From contig JAGTQJ010000102.1 of assembly GCA_018396515.1 (NCBI GenBank), forward strand, positions 1 through 5,407: 5,407 nucleotides of DNA. Reading direction: 5' to 3'. Position 1 is the stretch's first letter, and each line of letters begins with the position of its first letter. Below, piece by piece: positions 5,332-5,407 of this stretch. The notes below the pieces were generated by a model. The model was not told the DNA's origin, searched no databases, and saw only the letters and a program-made list of their open reading frames with translations. Source of the stretch: Candidatus Bathyarchaeota archaeon (lineage in GTDB: Archaea > Thermoproteota > Bathyarchaeia > TCS64). The position numbers were made by a program, and so were the translations under genes.

Positions 5332-5342
5332 TTATCGGATAA
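5332..5342. repeat. ATCCGAT element, copy C (inverted; perfect 11-bp palindrome)
   Basis: TTATCGGATAA is a perfect 5-1-5 dyad containing ATCGGAT, the reverse complement of the ATCCGAT core in copies A and B. It ends against the GGAGG ribosome binding site of rubrerythrin and covers the expected transcription start, a position suited to repression. Confidence 0.6.
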
Positions 5343-5348
5343 GGAGGG
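5341..5348 (+). promoter_or_regulatory. Strong Shine-Dalgarno of the rubrerythrin gene
   Basis: AAGGAGGG is the strongest ribosome binding site in the window, 7 bases before the ATG at 5356. It favours that ATG over the in-frame ATG three codons later (5365) and suggests efficient translation. Confidence 0.75.
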
Positions 5349-5355
5349 TTGCGAC

Positions 5356-5407
5356 ATGAGGAAGATGACCGAGGATAACCTGAAGAGCGCCTTCTCAGGT
5401 GAGAGCC
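5356..5407 (+). CDS. Rubrerythrin, N-terminal fragment (cut by window end)
   Basis: Only 17 codons are visible (MRKMTEDNLKSAFSGES). The AFxGES block opens helix 1 of the rubrerythrin four-helix bundle, and E16 in GES aligns with the first di-iron glutamate (E20 of the Desulfovibrio protein, in AFAGES). Rubrerythrin reduces hydrogen peroxide in the cytoplasm of anaerobes and low-oxygen organisms, using a non-heme di-iron centre and usually a C-terminal rubredoxin-like Fe(Cys)4 site. The rest of the bundle and any rubredoxin domain lie outside the window, so erythrin/symerythrin or another ferritin-like relative cannot be excluded. The start at 5356 is set by AAGGAGGG 7 bases upstream. The promoter region is shared with the divergent Lrp/AsnC gene. 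Confidence 0.8.
   Translation, partial: MRKMTEDNLKSAFSGES

Overview
The window looks like ordinary chromosomal DNA from a probably thermophilic, anaerobic archaeon, perhaps of the Thermoproteota, Bathyarchaeia or Korarchaeota type. This rests on TATA-box promoters with short leaders (TTTATATA, CTTATAAG and TTTTTATAAT upstream of genes), frequent AGG (Arg) and ATA (Ile) codons, GTG and TTG starts beside ATG, an archaeal-style Lrp/AsnC regulator, a rubrerythrin and very compact spacing. The lineage is inference. No RNA genes, insertion sequences or CRISPR arrays were recognised.

Layout, left to right. (1) The last 28 codons of an unidentified + strand gene end at 88. (2) A ZIP-family metal transporter lies on the - strand (94-810). 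(3) A 332-base divergent intergenic region follows (811-1142), holding promoters for both flanking genes. (4) A Nudix hydrolase of the CoA-pyrophosphatase-like subgroup is on the + strand (1143-1676). (5) A - strand operon encodes both subunits of succinyl-CoA synthetase, sucC (2560-3702) followed by sucD (1686-2558), one base apart. (6) A 265-base AT-rich divergent promoter region (3703-3967) is rich in inverted repeats. (7) An aldo/keto reductase is on the + strand (3968-4792). (8) An Lrp/AsnC regulator is on the - strand (4812-5240). (9) A 115-base divergent promoter region carries a repeated ATCCGAT element. (10) The first 17 codons of a rubrerythrin are on the + strand (5356-5407), cut off by the window end.

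Transcription units alternate strand throughout (+,-,+,-,+,-,+). They converge with only 5, 9 and 19 bases between stop codons and diverge over regulatory regions of 115 to 332 bases. The genes do not form one pathway: metal uptake, nucleotide/CoA housecleaning, TCA-cycle substrate-level phosphorylation, carbonyl reduction, transcription control and peroxide defence.

I found no clearly new multi-gene system. The signals most worth following are non-coding: a three-copy ATCCGAT element between the divergent regulator and rubrerythrin genes, and an exact 10-bp inverted repeat centred almost on the sucC TATA box.
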